DNA from: VXPQ01 sp965116435
GTDB taxonomy: Bacteria > Bacteroidota > Rhodothermia > Rhodothermales > VXPQ01
Assembly: GCA_965116435.1 (NCBI GenBank)
Contig: OZ220686.1
Coordinates: 1,922,001-1,986,000, forward strand
Direction: 5' to 3'
Length of the DNA: 64,000 nt
Part shown: positions 17,863 through 26,887 of the stretch, piece by piece
How positions within the stretch are numbered: the stretch's first letter is position 1
Layout: each line of letters begins with the position of its first letter
Program-made: the position numbers and the translations under genes
Notes under the pieces: generated by a model
Database searches by the model: none
Seen by the model: only the letters and a program-made list of their open reading frames with translations
Told to the model about the DNA's origin: nothing

Positions 17863-19194
17863 TCACGACATCCACGTTGCGATTTCGGGGAACAGGATTA
17901 CCAGGAGCAGTCCGATGGCCTGGATGCCTATGAACGGGATGGCGCCGCGGTAAATCTGGGTGGTGGCGATTTCGGGCGGGGCCACGCCGCGCAGATAGAA
18001 CAGCGCAAACCCGAACGGGGGCGTCAGGAAGGACATTTGCAGGTTCATGGCGATCATGACCCCGAACCATACGAGGTCCACGCCGAGGAGCGCCGCCGCA
18101 GGAGCCAGCAGGGGCACGATAATGAACGCGATCTCGAAGAAATCAATAAAGAAGCCAAGCAGGAAAATCGCAAGGTTCGCCACCAGAATCAGCCCGATTA
18201 CGCCCCCCGGCAAGCCCGTAAGCAATTCCTCAATCCACAGGTCGCCGTTCAGCCCGATGAATACGAGCGAAAAAGCCCGCGCCCCGACCAGCAGAATCAT
18301 GATCATGGCGGTCAGCTTGGCCGTCTCCTTCATGGTTTCCCGCAGCGCCGTCAGGGTGAGTCGGCGGTTGGCGACGGCCAGGAGCAGCGCGCCCAGCGCC
18401 CCCAGCGCCCCGGCTTCCGTCGGCGTAGCGACCCCGGCGAAAATGCTGCCCAGCACCACGACGATCAGCAGAAGCGGAGGCAGCATGACGAGCGCCACGC
18501 GGCGGATCATTTCCCCGAAGGGCAGGCCGCGTTCCTCCGCGGGCAGGGCGGGCGCGGAGGACGGTTTGAAAAAAGCCACGCCCCCCGCATAGAGCGCAAA
18601 CAGTACGGCCAGTAGCGCGCCGGGAATCAGCGCGCCCAGAAACAGGTCGCCCACGGAAACCCGTCCCGCCACGCTCAGCTGGTCTGCCAGCACGATCAGC
18701 ACGATGCTGGGCGGAATGATTTGCCCCAGCGTACCCGATGCGGATATTACGCCGGCGGACAAGGTGTGCGAGTATCCGTAGCGCATCATCACGGGCAGGG
18801 AAATGACGCCCATGGCTACCACGGACGCCCCGACCACGCCCGTCGCGGCGGCCAGCATCGCTCCTACGAACACCACCGCAATGGCCAACCCGCCGCGCAC
18901 CCTCCCAAACAGCAAGCCGATGGTCTGAAGCAGGTCTTCCGCCAGCCGGGATTTTTCCAGCATGGCCCCCATGAAGATAAAATACGGCACCGCGAGCAGC
19001 AGCGTGTTCGACATCACGTCGAAGATGCGGTCCGGCATGGCCAGCATAAGGTGCCAGCTGAAATACCCCAGTTCGACGCCGACGAAGGCGAAAATCAGGG
19101 CAACGCCTCCGAGGGCGAAGGCAACCGGAAACCCCGAAAAGATGAGAATCAATGCCGCGACGAACATGAGCGGCCCGAGCCAGTCCCCCATCAT
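17863..19194 (-). CDS. dctM: TRAP transporter large permease subunit
   Basis: A 443-residue very hydrophobic protein with about 12 transmembrane segments, the DctM/large membrane component of a tripartite ATP-independent periplasmic transporter; it couples substrate uptake to a sodium gradient. The conserved IPPSIVLIVLAD and FFIDFFEIAFIIVPL segments are seen. It overlaps dctQ by 4 bp and is the last gene of a four-gene operon with two binding proteins. No soluble enzyme is in the operon; the binding-protein motifs point to a 2-oxoacid-type substrate. Confidence 0.95.
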   Translation of the reverse strand: MMGDWLGPLMFVAALILIFSGFPVAFALGGVALIFAFVGVELGYFSWHLMLAMPDRIFDVMSNTLLLAVPYFIFMGAMLEKSRLAEDLLQTIGLLFGRVRGGLAIAVVFVGAMLAAATGVVGASVVAMGVISLPVMMRYGYSHTLSAGVISASGTLGQIIPPSIVLIVLADQLSVAGRVSVGDLFLGALIPGALLAVLFALYAGGVAFFKPSSAPALPAEERGLPFGEMIRRVALVMLPPLLLIVVVLGSIFAGVATPTEAGALGALGALLLAVANRRLTLTALRETMKETAKLTAMIMILLVGARAFSLVFIGLNGDLWIEELLTGLPGGVIGLILVANLAIFLLGFFIDFFEIAFIIVPLLAPAAALLGVDLVWFGVMIAMNLQMSFLTPPFGFALFYLRGVAPPEIATTQIYRGAIPFIGIQAIGLLLVILFPEIATWMS

Positions 19195-19814
19195 ACGCTT
19201 CCCCGGGTCTTTTCGGCGGAGGGCGGGGCGGCGGTGGGGGCAACTTCCGGGTTGGCTCCCGGGGCGGTTCCCGGCGCCGGTGCGCTCGCTTCGTCCCCCT
19301 CGCCCCGCAGCAAAGCGATTTGCTTGATCGCGACGCTGACGCCTTGCAGGAACAGGAGAAAGAACGCAACGGGAATAACCGTCTTGATGGGATACCGGGG
19401 CAAACCGCCCGGATCGGGCGAGACTTCAAGCACCGCCCACGAATTGTACACGGTGGGCCAGGACATCCAGATGATGAGCAGGCAGAAAGGCAGCAGAAAA
19501 AGCGCCGCGCCGCCCAGATTTACCCAGGCCCGTCCCCGGGCGGACAGGCGGGCGAACAACACATCCACCCGCACATGGGCGTCGTGCTTCAGGGTCCAGG
19601 CGGCGCCCAGCAGAAAAATCAGGCTGTACATATACCACTGGAGTTCGATGTACGTGTTCGAACTCAGGCCCAGCCCCGTGAAGCGGTCCAGATACCGCAC
19701 GAGCGTATTGTAGGCGCCCACCCCTACCATAATGAGCGTCAGCCAGTATGCGAGGCGCCCGACCCATTCGTTGGTTCGGTCGATACGGTGAGCAATGCGA
19801 AGCAGGGCGCGCAT
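19191..19814 (-). CDS. dctQ: TRAP transporter small permease subunit
   Basis: A 207-residue protein with four transmembrane segments, the DctQ subunit. It includes the typical NEWVGRLAYWLTLIMVGVGA first helix and LQWYMYSLIFLLGAAWTLK second helix. The last 35 residues are an unusual Ala/Pro-rich tail (ASAPAPGTAPGA and so on) with no counterpart in standard DctQ proteins that I recall. It lies 27 bp after the second binding-protein gene and overlaps dctM by 4 bp. Confidence 0.92.
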   Translation of the reverse strand: MRALLRIAHRIDRTNEWVGRLAYWLTLIMVGVGAYNTLVRYLDRFTGLGLSSNTYIELQWYMYSLIFLLGAAWTLKHDAHVRVDVLFARLSARGRAWVNLGGAALFLLPFCLLIIWMSWPTVYNSWAVLEVSPDPGGLPRYPIKTVIPVAFFLLFLQGVSVAIKQIALLRGEGDEASAPAPGTAPGANPEVAPTAAPPSAEKTRGSV

Positions 19815-19841
19815 GGGGGATTTGAATAATGCAGCGAGTTC

Positions 19842-20948
19842 TTACCCGTTTTCCGCACCGAAAACATAATCGCCGTACGCCAGCTCGGCGACGCCGAACC
19901 ACTGATAGGCCTCGTCGCGCCATGCCTTGTACGCGGCGTATATCTTGCGATACGCAGGATCGCGCGCGAAGTCTTCAAGCACTTCTTCCGTGATCTGCCT
20001 TGCCGCCGCCATCACTTCTTCCGGAAACGGATGCAACCGCACGCCGCCTTCCACCAGGCGCCGCAAGGCAGGTCCGTTCCGCGCGTCGTATAGCGCCAGC
20101 ATATGTTCGTTGGCTTCGGCGGCGGCCGTCTGGAAGGCTTCCCGGTATGCAGACGGCAAACCGTCCCAGGCGCCCTGATTCACATAGAACGAAAGGCCGG
20201 GTCCGGGCTCCCACCATCCCGGATAGTAATAATCCTGCACGATCTCCTGAAACCCGAGTTTTTCGTCGTCGTACGGGCCTACCCATTCCGTGGCGTCGAT
20301 CGCGCCGCGTTCCAGCGCCAGATAAATTTCGCCGCCCGGAATGACCTGCACCGTCACGCCGAGCCGATTCATGACCTCGCCCCCCAGTCCCGGAATGCGC
20401 ATTTTCAGTCCGCGCAAGTCCTGAAGCGACCCGATTTCTCGCCGAAACCAGCCGCCCATTTGTGCGCCCGTGTTCCCTCCGGGGAAATTGATCACATTGA
20501 AATCCGCAAACAGTTCCCGCGTCAGCGCAAGGCCGTCGCCATGATAGAACCAGGCGTTGAGTTGCCGCGCCGAGAGCCCGAACGGGATCGTGCAATCGAA
20601 GACGAGCGCCGGATTCTTGCCCTGAAAATAGTAGCTTGCGCTGTGTCCCATCTGAACGGTTCCGTTCTGCACGGCGCTCAGCACCTCCAGGGGCGGAACG
20701 AGTTCTCCCGCAGGATAGGATCGGATGCGGAAACGTCCTTCCGTAAGCGCCTCCACGCGGCGGGCCAGAATCTCGGCGGCGCCGTAGATCGTGTCCAGGC
20801 TGTTGGGAAAACTGGACGCCAGGCGCCACGCAATGCGGGGGAGGGTCTGGACGGCGGGCGCTTCCGAACCCGGCGCCTCTTGCGGCGCTGCGACATTTAG
20901 CGCGGAGGCGGGCAGGGCGTCTTGGCTTTCTATGTCTCGTCCTTTCAT
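19842..20948 (-). CDS. dctP: TRAP substrate-binding protein, second copy, without visible signal peptide
   Basis: A 368-residue DctP-type solute-binding protein of the TakP-like subgroup; the diagnostic segment MRIPGLGGEVMNRLG followed by GGEIYLALERGAIDATEWVG is present. It is a clear paralogue of the gene upstream (20963-22087), only 14 bp away. The first 40 residues (MKGRDIESQDALPASALNVA and onward) are hydrophilic and contain no Sec or Tat signal and no lipobox, although the family works in the periplasm. Either the protein is not exported, the leader was lost in the duplication, or the start is wrong; I found no alternative in-frame start giving a signal. Confidence 0.88.
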   Translation of the reverse strand: MKGRDIESQDALPASALNVAAPQEAPGSEAPAVQTLPRIAWRLASSFPNSLDTIYGAAEILARRVEALTEGRFRIRSYPAGELVPPLEVLSAVQNGTVQMGHSASYYFQGKNPALVFDCTIPFGLSARQLNAWFYHGDGLALTRELFADFNVINFPGGNTGAQMGGWFRREIGSLQDLRGLKMRIPGLGGEVMNRLGVTVQVIPGGEIYLALERGAIDATEWVGPYDDEKLGFQEIVQDYYYPGWWEPGPGLSFYVNQGAWDGLPSAYREAFQTAAAEANEHMLALYDARNGPALRRLVEGGVRLHPFPEEVMAAARQITEEVLEDFARDPAYRKIYAAYKAWRDEAYQWFGVAELAYGDYVFGAENG

Positions 20949-20962
20949 GGCTCGTCGTTTCG

Positions 20963-22087
20963 TCAGATTGCGCGGGGATACGCAAAGGAGGCAAAGGCAT
21001 GTTCCGACGCGGCGAACCAGGCGTACGCATCTTCCCGGAAGGTCCGGAACGAGTCGTATGCCTGCCGATAGACGGCGTCCTGCGCAGCGGCGTTTTCTAT
21101 CAGGTCCATGGTAATGCGTTTGGCTTCCCGCATCATTTCTCGGGAAAATGGCTTGATCTGGACGTTTTCCGCCTGCAACGCCTGAAACGCTTCCTGATTG
21201 CGGGCGTCGTACCGCGCCAGCATGCGGAGGCCCGCCTCGGCGGTGGCGGCTTCAAGGGCCTCCTGATATACGGAGGGGAGCGCGTCCCACGCCGTCCGAT
21301 TGACCATGAAGGATACGCCGGGTCCGGGTTCCCACCATCCCGGATAGTAATAATACGGGGCGATTTCATGGAAGCCAAGGCGCATATCGTCGTACGGACC
21401 GCCCCATTCGGCGGCGTCGAGCGCCCCGCGTTCCAGCGCCTGGTACAGTTCGCCGCCCGCGATGAGTTGCACCGTAACGCCCAATTCGTTCATCACTTGC
21501 CCCCCGAGCCCCGGAATCCGCATCTTGACGCCCTGCAGGTCTTCGAGCGTGTCGATTTCCTGGCGGAACCAGCCGCCCATCTGCGCGCCCGTATTTCCTC
21601 CCGGAAAATTAAGGATGTTGAAATCCGCGTAGATCGCCCGCATCCGTTCCAGGCCGCCGCCGTGACGAAGCCAGGCTGTTTGCTGGCGCGAAGTAAGCCC
21701 GAACGGCGTCCCCGTGTCAAACACGAGTGCTGGATGGTGCCCCGTATAATAGTAACTGGCGGAATGGCCCATTTCCACAGCGCCTTTCTGCACGGCGCCA
21801 AGCACCTCGGTCGCCGGGGCCAGTTCGCCGGGCGGGAACACCTGAATACGAAAACGCCCTTCCGTAACGGCGGCCACGCGCTGGGCCACGTCTTCCGCCG
21901 CGCCGAAAATCGTGTCGAGGGAGCGGGGGTAACTCGATATGAGGCGCCAGCGGACCTGCGGGCGGGTTTGCACGCCGGGCGCCGCATTGGTTTGTCCTGA
22001 TTCTGGACCGTCTCCGCCGCATCCGGCAAGCAGGCTGCTTCCGGCTATTCCGGCGGCGGTCATTTTGATAAAAGCGCGGCGTTTCAT
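20963..22087 (-). CDS. dctP: TRAP substrate-binding protein, Tat lipoprotein
   Basis: A 374-residue DctP-type binding protein. The N-terminus KRRAFIK with a hydrophobic run and LLAGC predicts Tat export and lipidation, which is unusual but known for such proteins in this branch. The TakP-like signature MRIPGLGGQVMNELG then GGELYQALERGALDAAEWGG suggests a 2-oxoacid or related carboxylate ligand (the Trp/Arg ligand positions were not checked). First gene of the TRAP operon. The 80 bp before its start hold interleaved direct repeats that may be operators. Divergent from the Gfo/Idh/MocA gene. Confidence 0.92.
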   Translation of the reverse strand: MKRRAFIKMTAAGIAGSSLLAGCGGDGPESGQTNAAPGVQTRPQVRWRLISSYPRSLDTIFGAAEDVAQRVAAVTEGRFRIQVFPPGELAPATEVLGAVQKGAVEMGHSASYYYTGHHPALVFDTGTPFGLTSRQQTAWLRHGGGLERMRAIYADFNILNFPGGNTGAQMGGWFRQEIDTLEDLQGVKMRIPGLGGQVMNELGVTVQLIAGGELYQALERGALDAAEWGGPYDDMRLGFHEIAPYYYYPGWWEPGPGVSFMVNRTAWDALPSVYQEALEAATAEAGLRMLARYDARNQEAFQALQAENVQIKPFSREMMREAKRITMDLIENAAAQDAVYRQAYDSFRTFREDAYAWFAASEHAFASFAYPRAI

Positions 22088-22105
22088 GGAGTATATAACC
22101 GGTAG

Positions 22106-22160
22106 GATCGGGTCTGGCTACGTTTGATTGGGTTTGATGGATCACGTTTGATCGGGTCTG
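22106..22160. promoter_or_regulatory. Interleaved direct repeats before the TRAP operon
   Basis: GATCGGGTCTG occurs at 22106-22116 and 22150-22160, and ACGTTTGAT at 22120-22128 and 22144-22152. They lie 19-73 bp upstream of the first dctP start, a position suited to a transcription-factor array. Seen directly; the regulatory role is inference. Confidence 0.45.
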
Positions 22161-22223
22161 ATTCGGCGCAACGCCCGTCGGCGTTCGGCGTATGCCTCCG
22201 CCGCGCCCATCAGAAAATCCTGT

Positions 22224-22260
22224 GAATGCGCTGATCGAAGTGGGCTTGATCCGTGCATTC
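22224..22260. repeat. Intergenic hairpin repeat, copy 1 (GATC-AAGT family)
   Basis: Outer arms GAATGC and GCATTC enclose CTGATC, GAAGTGGGCTT and GATC. The other copies have GGATGC/GCATCC; here both arms carry the compensating change, so pairing is kept. Lies between dctP and the divergent oxidoreductase gene. Confidence 0.6.
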
Positions 22261-22357
22261 CCTGGATTTCTTATTGAATTATACGCACGGGAACGCATGA
22301 AATGCCTACTTTGTTGACCGCACGCACCATCCTGTACGCAAAAACCCGATTTTAAGC

Positions 22358-23599
22358 ATGGCGCAACAACGACTTGGCGTAGGTTTCATCGGCAGCGGGT
22401 TCATTACCCGGTTTCATTTGTTGTCTTGGCAAGCCGTCCGCGATGCGGATGTGCTGGGCATCTGGAGTCCGAACCGCGATCGGGCGGCCAGCACGGCCGC
22501 CTATGCGCGAGCACTTCGCGTAGGCGAAGCCAAAGCCTACGATTCGATCACCGACATGGTGGCGGACCCGGCCATCGATGCGCTCTGGATATGCGGTCCG
22601 AACCACAAGCGCATCGAAAATATGGAAGAAATCGTGGCGGCGCTCAAGTCCGGCAAGGGCGAACTGGTCGGCATCGCGTGCGAGAAACCGCTGGCCCGCA
22701 ACGTGCGGGAGGCGAAGCGGGTGGTCGAGCTGATCGAGGAGGCGGGCGTGCTGCACGGATACCTTGAGGATCAACTCTTCGAGCCGGGTCTGGTGCGGGG
22801 CCATGAAATCATCTGGCGTCGGGCGGCGGCTATTACGGGCCGTCCCTACCTGGCCCGCGCCGCCGAGGAGCATAGCGGTCCGCATGCCCCCTGGTTCTGG
22901 CAAGGGGAGATGCAGGGCGGCGGCGTATTGAACGACATGATGTGCCACAGCGTGGAGGTCGGTCGGTACTTGCTTACGGCTCCAGACGCTCCGCGGGGCA
23001 GCATTCGCCTCAAGAAAGTCACGGCCAATATCGCCAGCCTGAAATGGTCGCGCCCGCATTACGTGGAGGACCTGAAAAAGCGCTTCGGACCCGAGGTGGA
23101 TTACGCCCGGCGCCCGTCCGAGGATTTTGCGCGCGCCACCATCGAATACGAGGATGCGAAAGGGCGCCCCCTGATTGCGGAAGTGACCACGTCGTGGAGT
23201 TTCGTCGGGGCGGGGTTGCGGCTCAGTTCAGAATTGCTGGGCCCCGAGTATTCCATGTACCACAACACGCTGGACGCCGGCACGAAGCTGTTCTTCAGCC
23301 GGGAAGTGACGGGATCCCAAGGGGAAGACCTGGTCGAGAAGCAGAACGCCGAGCAGGGGCAGATGCCCGTGGTGGGCAACGAAGCGTCCGAGTACGGCTA
23401 CGAGAACGAGAATCGCTACTTCGTGCAGCAGTTTCTGGACGGGAAGCAGTCCGAGGTGGATTTCCATGCCGGGCTCGAAGTGGTGGAGCTCCTCATGACG
23501 GCGTATATGAGCGCCGAGATGGAGCGCACCTTGCCTTGGAAACCGGAGGGTCTGGAAGATTTCGTGCCCGCCGTGGCCCAGGGAACCTGGCGGCCGTAG
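22358..23599 (+). CDS. Gfo/Idh/MocA family NAD(P)-dependent oxidoreductase
   Basis: A 413-residue protein with an N-terminal Rossmann fold (GVGFIGSGFITRFHL, residues about 6-20) and the family's catalytic-lysine motif ACEKPLARN near residue 112. The C-terminal substrate domain has the GGGVLNDMMCHSVEVGRYLL segment, where the conserved His would act. Substrates of this family are sugars, inositols and sugar acids; the exact one is unknown. It is divergent from the TRAP operon, which suggests a shared substrate pathway. It is longer than the usual 330-380 residues, with an insertion after residue 230. Confidence 0.9.
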   Translation: MAQQRLGVGFIGSGFITRFHLLSWQAVRDADVLGIWSPNRDRAASTAAYARALRVGEAKAYDSITDMVADPAIDALWICGPNHKRIENMEEIVAALKSGKGELVGIACEKPLARNVREAKRVVELIEEAGVLHGYLEDQLFEPGLVRGHEIIWRRAAAITGRPYLARAAEEHSGPHAPWFWQGEMQGGGVLNDMMCHSVEVGRYLLTAPDAPRGSIRLKKVTANIASLKWSRPHYVEDLKKRFGPEVDYARRPSEDFARATIEYEDAKGRPLIAEVTTSWSFVGAGLRLSSELLGPEYSMYHNTLDAGTKLFFSREVTGSQGEDLVEKQNAEQGQMPVVGNEASEYGYENENRYFVQQFLDGKQSEVDFHAGLEVVELLMTAYMSAEMERTLPWKPEGLEDFVPAVAQGTWRP

Positions 23600-23724
23600 A
23601 AGCCATCAGAACAGGCAGGGACGACCGGGAGCGGTTCGGAGCAATCGGAGCAATCAGCGCAATCCACTCGTCCTGATTCCCCTGGCGCTCGGCATCGGCG
23701 AGCCCAGGGCGGCGCTTCGCCTAC

Positions 23725-24942
23725 CTAAATCTCCCACGTATTCCCGGCGTTCAGCAAGGCGCCGAGGTCTCCCGTGCCGCGTCGGGCGGTGACGTCCTCG
23801 ATTTGTTGCTGCACGAGGTCGTCGTAGGAAGGCCGATCTTCCCGAAAGAACACCCCGAACGGGCGCGGCAGGTCCTTCTGCCAGGACATCCGCGATACGA
23901 TGTTCGCCAGTTCGATGCTGCCTTCGTTGTACGTCAGGCAGTCGTCCGCGGACCATTTCCCGCCAGACAGGTCGATCGATTTCAGTTCGAATCCCTCCAG
24001 GCGGAGGCCGCGCTGCCCGTTGTCGTATACGAGCGGCTTGCCGTGCTCCAGCAAGATCGTGTTGTGCGCTTTCGTCTTCCGTTCCGTGAATTCGAAAAAG
24101 GCCCCGTCGTTGAATATGTTGCAGTTCTGGTAGATTTCGAGGAACGCAGCGCCCTGGTGCCGGTGCGCCCGCCGCATCATCTCCTGCAGGTGTTTGGGGT
24201 CGCGGTCCATGGTGCGCGCAACGAACGTGGCATCGGCGCCGAGCGCCAGCGGGACGGGGTAGAACGGATGGTCTACCGACCCGTACGGCGTGCTTTTCGT
24301 GACCTTGCCCTGCTCCGACGTGGGGCTGTATTGCCCTTTCGTCAGCCCGTAGATCTGGTTGTTGAACAGGAGGAGCTGCACATTTACGTTGCGGCGCAGC
24401 AGGTGGATCAGGTGGTTTCCGCCTATGGAGAGGGCGTCGCCGTCTCCCGTGACGATCCATACGTCCAGGTCCGGGCGGCTTGCCTTGAGTCCCGTGGCGA
24501 TGGCCGGGGCGCGTCCGTGGATGGAATGCAGCCCGTACGTGTTCATATAGTACGGGAAGCGGCTGGAACAACCAATCCCGCTCACGAAAACGGTTTTTTC
24601 CCTCGGTACGCCCAGTTCCGGCATGAGTCGCTGCATGGTGGCGAGGATGGCGTAATCCCCGCATCCCGGGCACCAGCGCACATCCTGGTCGGTCGCAAAA
24701 TCCTTTCTGGTCAGGCTGGCGGGCGCTCCGTCTCCGCCTGCGCCCACCGGAAGGGATGGTTTTTTCCTTCCGGACGGCCCGGCGGGCTTGCGGCCGGGGA
24801 GGCCTGCGGGCTTTTTGCCGCCGGGGGGCAGCGAGGGTTTCTTGCCTGCCGGAGGGAGCGTCGGTTTTTTCCCTGCGGGCGGCAGGGCCGGTTTTTTTCC
24901 ACCGGGCGAAACGTGATTGGATTTTCCGTTGACGTCGTTCAT
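23725..24942 (-). CDS. korB: 2-oxoacid:ferredoxin oxidoreductase subunit beta, with repeat extension
   Basis: A 405-residue beta subunit of a 2-oxoglutarate (or related 2-oxoacid):ferredoxin oxidoreductase, which makes or uses acyl-CoA with ferredoxin. From about residue 80 it has the TPP/[4Fe-4S] signatures WCPGCGDYAIL, SGIGCSSRFPYY, and the TPP-Mg motif TGDGDALSIGGNHLIH followed by NNQIYGLTKGQYSPTS. The first about 70 residues are not part of the family: tandem GKKPxLPPA-like units, positively charged and proline-rich. The gene is 46 bp downstream of korA and in the same operon. Confidence 0.95.
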   Translation of the reverse strand: MNDVNGKSNHVSPGGKKPALPPAGKKPTLPPAGKKPSLPPGGKKPAGLPGRKPAGPSGRKKPSLPVGAGGDGAPASLTRKDFATDQDVRWCPGCGDYAILATMQRLMPELGVPREKTVFVSGIGCSSRFPYYMNTYGLHSIHGRAPAIATGLKASRPDLDVWIVTGDGDALSIGGNHLIHLLRRNVNVQLLLFNNQIYGLTKGQYSPTSEQGKVTKSTPYGSVDHPFYPVPLALGADATFVARTMDRDPKHLQEMMRRAHRHQGAAFLEIYQNCNIFNDGAFFEFTERKTKAHNTILLEHGKPLVYDNGQRGLRLEGFELKSIDLSGGKWSADDCLTYNEGSIELANIVSRMSWQKDLPRPFGVFFREDRPSYDDLVQQQIEDVTARRGTGDLGALLNAGNTWEI

Positions 24943-24988
24943 AACGGACAGGGACCAGGCCGGTCCCGTCGGATGGCGATGGCGGGTC

Positions 24989-26887
24989 TTATTCGATGGG
25001 AATGCCGAGGATCTCGCAAATCTCTTTTTCGATCTCGCGCGCCTTGAAAGGCAGCCCTTTGATCTTGCGAAGCGAGGCGACGGGCAGGAGGAATTTTTCG
25101 CGCAGCAGGCGCACCAGTTGGCCGTTGTTCAGCTCCGGCGTCAGCACATATTCGTAGCGGCTGAGTATCTTGCCCAGATCGCTCGGCAACGGCACGATGT
25201 GTCGCAAGTGCACGGCGCCTACGCGAAGGCCCCGCGATACGCAGGCATCCACGGCGGTTTCGATAGCGCCTTGCGTCGATCCCCAGCCAACCACAAGCAG
25301 GTCTCCTTCCTGGGCGCCGAACACATCCAGCGGCGGAATGTCCTGCGCAACGCGCTGCACCTTTTCGTCGCGCAGTTTCACCATGTATTCGTGGTTCTCT
25401 GGCTCATAGGACACATTGCCTGTTTCGTGCTCTTTTTCCAGCCCTCCGAGGCGGTGTTCGAGGCCTGCCGTGCCTGGTTTGGCCCAGGGGCGCGCCAGCG
25501 TTTTTTCGTCCCGCGCATACGGCAGGAAAACCTCTTCGCCGTCCACAGTCCGGTTCGGCGCCGTGGCGAAAGACGGCGCAAACTCCTCCAGATCGTCCGC
25601 ATTCGGAATGAGCCAGGGTTCGGAGCCCGTACCCAGGTAGCCGTCCGAAAGCAGAATGACCGGCGTCATATACTGGACGGCGATGCGGCAGGCTTCGAAG
25701 GCGGCGTAAAAGCAGTCTCCCGGCGTTCCCGGCGCAATGACCGGCAACGGCGCCTCGCCGTTTCGTCCGAATATGGCTTGCAGCAGGTCCGCCTGTTCGG
25801 TTTTCGTAGGAAGGCCCGTGGAGGGGCCGCCGCGCTGCATATTCACGATGACCAGCGGCAATTCCGCCATGACGGCCAGGGCGATCGTTTCGCTTTTCAG
25901 CGCCAGGCCCGGTCCGCTCGTTGCGGTAACGCCCAGGCAGCCCCCGAAACTTGCGCCGAGCGCGGCGCCTGCCGCCGCAATTTCGTCCTCCGCCTGGAAG
26001 GTTTTAACCCCGAAGTTCTTGTGGCGGCTGAGTTCGTGCAGAATTTCCGAGGCGGGCGTGATCGGATACGATCCGTAGAAAATGGGCAACCCGCATTTCC
26101 GGCTCGCCGCAATCAGGCCCATAGCCAGTGCTTCCGTGCCCAGAATCGCCCGGTATTTGCCCGGCTGTAGTTTGGCGGGGCGGACTTCGTAGCGGACCGC
26201 AAATTCCTCCACCGTTTCCCCGTAGTGGTTGCCTTTCTTCAGGACGCGCCGGTTTGCTTCGAGAATGTCCGGCTTGCGGGCGAATTTTTTGCCCAGCCAC
26301 TCGAGCGCCGGTTCGATCGGCAGGGAATACATCCACAGAGCCAGGCCGAGCGCAAACATATTCTTGCACCGATCCATCGTCTTTTTGTCGAGGTCGGTAT
26401 CGCTCAGCGTTTCGTGCGTCAGTTTGGTCAGCGGGATGCGCACCACGCGGAACGCCTTCAGCGAATCGTCTTCCAGCGGATTCTGGCTGTATCCGGCCAG
26501 GTCCAGGTCCCGTTTCCCGAAGGAGTCCACATTCACGATGAGCGTGCCGCCCTTGCGCACCCGGTCGATGCTTACCTTGAGCGCTGCCGGATTCATGGCC
26601 ACGAGCACATCCACTTCGTCGCCGGGCGTACGCACATGGATGGACCCGAAGTGCAGCTGGAAGCCGCTCACTCCATAGGTCGTCCCCGCCGGCGCGCGAA
26701 TTTCTGCAGGGAAGTCCGGCAGCGTCGCCAGATCGTTGCGGGCGTATGCGCTGGCCAGCGTAAACTGTCCCCCGGTCAATTGCATCCCGTCGCCGGAGTC
26801 CCCCGCGAAAAGGATGGTGGCTTCGGGGATTTCCCGGACAGTTTTTCCTGTTTTTCCAGACTGTTTTTCCTGCGTGTTGACTCCCAT
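24989..26887 (-). CDS. korA: 2-oxoacid:ferredoxin oxidoreductase subunit alpha (gamma-alpha fusion)
   Basis: A 632-residue KorA of the fused type. An N-terminal gamma domain (about 25-210; FAGDSGDGMQLTGGQFTLAS at the start) is followed by the alpha/pyrimidine-binding domain (about 240-440; FYGSYPITPASEILHELS, ATSGPGLALKSETIALAVM) and a C-terminal transketolase-like domain (LLVVGWGSTQGAIETAVDA). This is the two-gene KorAB enzyme of aerobic Bacteroidota/Actinobacteria, serving the TCA cycle or reductive carboxylation. No ferredoxin gene is adjacent. It is the first gene of the korA-korB pair. Confidence 0.95.
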   Translation of the reverse strand: MGVNTQEKQSGKTGKTVREIPEATILFAGDSGDGMQLTGGQFTLASAYARNDLATLPDFPAEIRAPAGTTYGVSGFQLHFGSIHVRTPGDEVDVLVAMNPAALKVSIDRVRKGGTLIVNVDSFGKRDLDLAGYSQNPLEDDSLKAFRVVRIPLTKLTHETLSDTDLDKKTMDRCKNMFALGLALWMYSLPIEPALEWLGKKFARKPDILEANRRVLKKGNHYGETVEEFAVRYEVRPAKLQPGKYRAILGTEALAMGLIAASRKCGLPIFYGSYPITPASEILHELSRHKNFGVKTFQAEDEIAAAGAALGASFGGCLGVTATSGPGLALKSETIALAVMAELPLVIVNMQRGGPSTGLPTKTEQADLLQAIFGRNGEAPLPVIAPGTPGDCFYAAFEACRIAVQYMTPVILLSDGYLGTGSEPWLIPNADDLEEFAPSFATAPNRTVDGEEVFLPYARDEKTLARPWAKPGTAGLEHRLGGLEKEHETGNVSYEPENHEYMVKLRDEKVQRVAQDIPPLDVFGAQEGDLLVVGWGSTQGAIETAVDACVSRGLRVGAVHLRHIVPLPSDLGKILSRYEYVLTPELNNGQLVRLLREKFLLPVASLRKIKGLPFKAREIEKEICEILGIPIE

